Below, piece by piece: positions 40,431-42,080 of a stretch of DNA of 42,080 nt. The translations under genes and the position numbers were made by a program. Below the pieces are notes generated by a model. The model saw only the letters and a program-made list of their open reading frames with translations. It made no database searches and was not told where the DNA came from. The stretch's first letter is position 1, and each line of letters begins with the position of its first letter. Origin of the DNA: Chloroflexi bacterium UBA4730 (lineage in GTDB: Bacteria > Chloroflexota > Limnocylindria > P2-11E); contig DHJC01000044.1 in the NCBI GenBank assembly GCA_002404155.1, positions 15,391 through 57,470 on the forward strand, written 5' to 3'.

Positions 40431-41507
40431 CTACCCCTTGCGGGGAGTGGCGCGCGTCGCGAGGTACGCGACCAGGCCGGCGGCGATATGGATCGCGAGT
40501 CGCGCTTCTGCCTCGCCCACGACCGGCTCGGACTGACCGCCGTGGGCCACGCCGGGCGTGGCTCCGCGCCAGACGTACACCTTCCTGGTGACGTTCGCGA
40601 GCTCGGCGGACATGAGCTCGCGGCGCTGTAGCACGTCAACCTGTTTCTCGAGATCGCCCGGCTCATGCGTGATCGCCTGCGCCGCCGATTCGACCGCGCT
40701 GACTGCGTTCTTTATCGCGTCCTCGGCGTTCGCGTACGGTCGCTTTGAGGCTTGGTCGACCGCGTCGCGCAGTTTTCGGACGGCGCCGGCAAATCGCGGA
40801 TCCGGTCCGAGTGCGAGTTCAAGGGGACCGATGACGTCGGGGAATACAGCGAACGGCCGGCTCTGCTCCACACGGACGCAGCCGTCGTACGTGGGCCGAG
40901 CGTCATCGACGCGCTCCTCTACGAACCCGGCCTCAGTGAGGGCCTCGAGGTCACGGTGCGCCTTCTCGTGATCCTCGTAACCTGGCTCGCTGCCGTCTGC
41001 GTGTCGAGCGAGCGTCGGCAGGAACACGGCATGCCCGACCCACGTGAGCGACTGGATGCCGTCTTCATCGACCTGGTACGAGCTGTCGTGCAGCTCCCGG
41101 AGCATCCCGAGGTGCTCCTCCGACAGGCGTCGAGCGAATATCTCCGTCCAGGCGGCGTGTTCGGCCTCCTCAGCGAAATCGCGGCCGTTGTCCACGGGGC
41201 GGCAGTAGAGCATGCCGTTGGATTCATGTCTGAACGTGACGAGACCACGGCCGTAGAGCGAGTTGAGGGCATCGAACAGCGAGAGGACCTGCCGATCCGA
41301 TGGGGAGGTCTCGGGCGCGATGTTCCAGAGCACGTCCTTGAGCGCGAATGTGTCGACCTCACGCTTGCCCGTCGGGAGCTCGTCATAGAGCCGAATCACC
41401 AGCGCGAGGAGAGCGTCTTCGTACTCGGTCCAGTTCGCCGCGGCGCGGGCCCGCTCGGCGAGGTCCTCGGTGGACCCAAGCGCCACGTTCTGATCGTCAC
41501 CGACCAT
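40431..41507 (-). CDS. Abortive-infection-like protein with Abi-C-type end
   Basis: A 358-residue protein. Its N-terminal half is helical and unfamiliar (YEDALLALVIRLYDELPTGK..., LWNIAPETSPSDRQVLSLFDALNSLYGRGLVTF). The C-terminal ~100 residues (AEDAIKNAVSAVESAAQAI, then RKVYVWRGATPGVAHGGQSE and AEARLAIHIAAGLVAYL) follow the layout of Abi-C/AbiJ-like domains: repeat helices, then GVxHGG and a final helix. ATG 41507 overlaps the upstream gene by 11 bases. With its HEPN neighbour it is the best defence-cargo candidate in the element. Confidence 0.6.
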   Translation of the reverse strand: MVGDDQNVALGSTEDLAERARAAANWTEYEDALLALVIRLYDELPTGKREVDTFALKDVLWNIAPETSPSDRQVLSLFDALNSLYGRGLVTFRHESNGMLYCRPVDNGRDFAEEAEHAAWTEIFARRLSEEHLGMLRELHDSSYQVDEDGIQSLTWVGHAVFLPTLARHADGSEPGYEDHEKAHRDLEALTEAGFVEERVDDARPTYDGCVRVEQSRPFAVFPDVIGPLELALGPDPRFAGAVRKLRDAVDQASKRPYANAEDAIKNAVSAVESAAQAITHEPGDLEKQVDVLQRRELMSAELANVTRKVYVWRGATPGVAHGGQSEPVVGEAEARLAIHIAAGLVAYLATRATPRKG

Positions 41508-41736
41508 CAGGTGTCAGTCCGCGGTCATTGCGCTCCCGCATCCGTCGCTCGAACTGAAACTCGAACGGCGCCCCGCACCGAGCGTGAGTGCCTGTGACCC
41601 CGGAGACCCGCAGCTCGCCGTCGTCCCACAGAAACTCGCCATGATCGCGCGCCATGTCGAGTGGCAGCCCGCAGTTCGGACACGCGACCAGCCCGTGGAC
41701 CCAGTCATGACGAGAAACGATGACTGCGTCGCTCAC
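41497..41736 (-). CDS. Small zinc-ribbon protein
   Basis: A 79-residue protein: LVACPNCGLPLDMARDHGEF near the start, then GTHARCGAPFEF, a partial zinc ribbon with three cysteines and a possible His. Its GTG overlaps the upstream stop (GTGA). It is cotranscribed with the Abi-like gene and may be its partner or regulator. Confidence 0.6.
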   Translation of the reverse strand: MSDAVIVSRHDWVHGLVACPNCGLPLDMARDHGEFLWDDGELRVSGVTGTHARCGAPFEFQFERRMRERNDRGLTPDGR

Positions 41737-41909
41737 CGAGGCGCCTTCCGGGCCACAACGATGAACCCCTGCACCTTACCGACTGGCCCGCCGTCCCAGG
41801 CTTGCCCGAGCAAGACCGACACGATCTCCCACCCGGTTTCTGTGAGCTCATCGAGCTTCGATGCGAGCTCCATGTCGCCGCTCGCGCGCCAGACCTTGTG
41901 CTCCGCCAT
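41733..41909 (-). CDS. Small DUF4177-like protein
   Basis: A 58-residue protein: MAEHKVWRASGDMELASKLD, then ELTETGWEIVSVLLGQ and GFIVVARKAPR. The GW-plus-strand pattern matches the 32036 protein. ATG 41909 has GGAGG 6 bases upstream, a good ribosome site. The stop overlaps the next GTG. First gene of the minus-strand run at the tRNA end. Confidence 0.65.
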   Translation of the reverse strand: MAEHKVWRASGDMELASKLDELTETGWEIVSVLLGQAWDGGPVGKVQGFIVVARKAPR

Positions 41910-41922
41910 CGTCGTCCTCCTC

Positions 41923-41942
41923 GTTGCTACATGGTTGCTGAC
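41923..41942 (+). promoter_or_regulatory. Candidate integrase arm-type sites, right
   Basis: GTTGCTACAT at 41923-41932 and a partial second copy GTTGCTGAC at 41934-41942, about 60-80 bases inside the tRNA-side attachment site. They mirror the pair at 24380-24401 in the same orientation. Confidence 0.5.
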
Positions 41943-42001
41943 GAAGGGCCCCGCTCGACGGACGTCAGCGCGCGAGATTCGCGACTTTGCGCGCGAAACG
42001 T

Positions 42002-42045
42002 CTGAGGCGTCGGCGGGAATCGAACCCGCGATGAGGGTTTTGCAG
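42002..42045 (-). repeat. attR: Right attachment site
   Basis: Second copy of the 44-base repeat; it is the 3' half of the intact tRNA-Cys gene. Integration rebuilt the tRNA 3' end here and displaced the original to 24221-24264. Confidence 0.92.
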
Positions 42046-42075
42046 ACCCTTGCCTTGCCACTTGGCGACGACGCC
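42005..42075 (-). tRNA. trnC: tRNA-Cys (GCA)
   Basis: 71 bases. The acceptor stem GGCGTCG / CGACGCC pairs fully, with U73 as usual for tRNA-Cys. The anticodon arm AGGGT-CTGCAAA-ACCCT carries GCA, and the T-arm GCGGG-TTCGATT-CCCGC is standard. CCA is not encoded. It is the integration target of the element and is still functional. Confidence 0.95.
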
Positions 42076-42080
42076 GGGGA

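Larger units (their letters stand above)
24221..42045 (-). mobile_element. Integrated satellite-like element in tRNA-Cys
   Basis: About 17.8 kb bounded by the 44-base direct repeat. The tRNA gene is intact at the right end. Most genes lie on the minus strand in overlapping runs, ending in the integrase next to the left site. Modules from right to left: two defence-like genes, regulators, RepA-like helicase with iterons, terminase large subunit, LuxR-type regulator, small proteins, tape-measure protein, excisionase, integrase, cupin. No capsid, portal, scaffold, major tail, baseplate, fibre or lysin gene was seen. No transposase or conjugation gene either. Intact frames argue against simple decay. 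Confidence 0.88.

Noticed and set aside
1..42080. CRISPR arrays
   Set aside because: I saw no regularly spaced repeat-spacer series; the only iterated repeats are the iterons and direct repeats listed.

Overview
The window is high-GC bacterial DNA with dense operons. A heme operon carries hemQ and ferrochelatase, the Rieske and fused cytochrome b genes sit side by side, and most genes inside operons overlap by 4 nt (ATGA/GTGA). This fits a high-GC monoderm; Chloroflexota (soil or freshwater lineages) or a related phylum is my best guess, inferred from gene content and style only.

Left part (1-6662): a DUF4242-type gene lies between two ~150-bp direct repeats that end in a tRNA T-arm-like sequence. 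It is followed by a membrane protein, a small zinc protein and a catalase with a one-base frameshift. A respiratory cluster comes next: Rieske protein, fused cytochrome b, and an exported ethylbenzene-dehydrogenase-type heme protein with a CxxCH site. Two DosR-like boxes precede the cluster. Then follows a scarred stretch (6663-7634) with a broken aminoglycoside phosphotransferase start and IS-end-like iterons.

Middle (7635-15336): one operon, hemA-C-D-B-L-Q-E-H, runs from glutamyl-tRNA to coproheme and heme by the coproporphyrin route. Only the coproporphyrinogen oxidase (cgoX) is missing. Every junction overlaps, so translation is probably coupled.

15337-23938: a truncated S53 protease, a cupin/TetR pair with palindromic operators, a kinase remnant, a SnoaL-like protein, and a copper/redox block. 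In that block a minus-strand run (CuA-like cupredoxin, CcdA-like thiol carrier, ABC remnant, OmpR regulator, sensor kinase) faces a plus-strand SHOCT protein and a blue-copper protein. Direct repeats with an 11-bp pitch lie between them. Several gene fragments make this a plastic region.

24221-42045: an integrated mobile element of about 17.8 kb in the 3' end of a tRNA-Cys gene, bounded by a 44-bp perfect direct repeat. It holds a tyrosine integrase, a small excisionase, candidate integrase arm sites at both ends, a RepA-like helicase, an iteron array, regulators, a terminase large subunit and a tape-measure protein. I find no capsid, portal, protease, major tail or lysis gene. The genes are intact and tightly overlapped, so it looks more like a streamlined phage satellite than a decaying prophage. 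At the tRNA end it carries a convergent pair of defence-like genes, a HEPN-motif protein and an Abi-C-like protein. A secreted cupin lies at the other end. This element is the most likely source of something new in the window.
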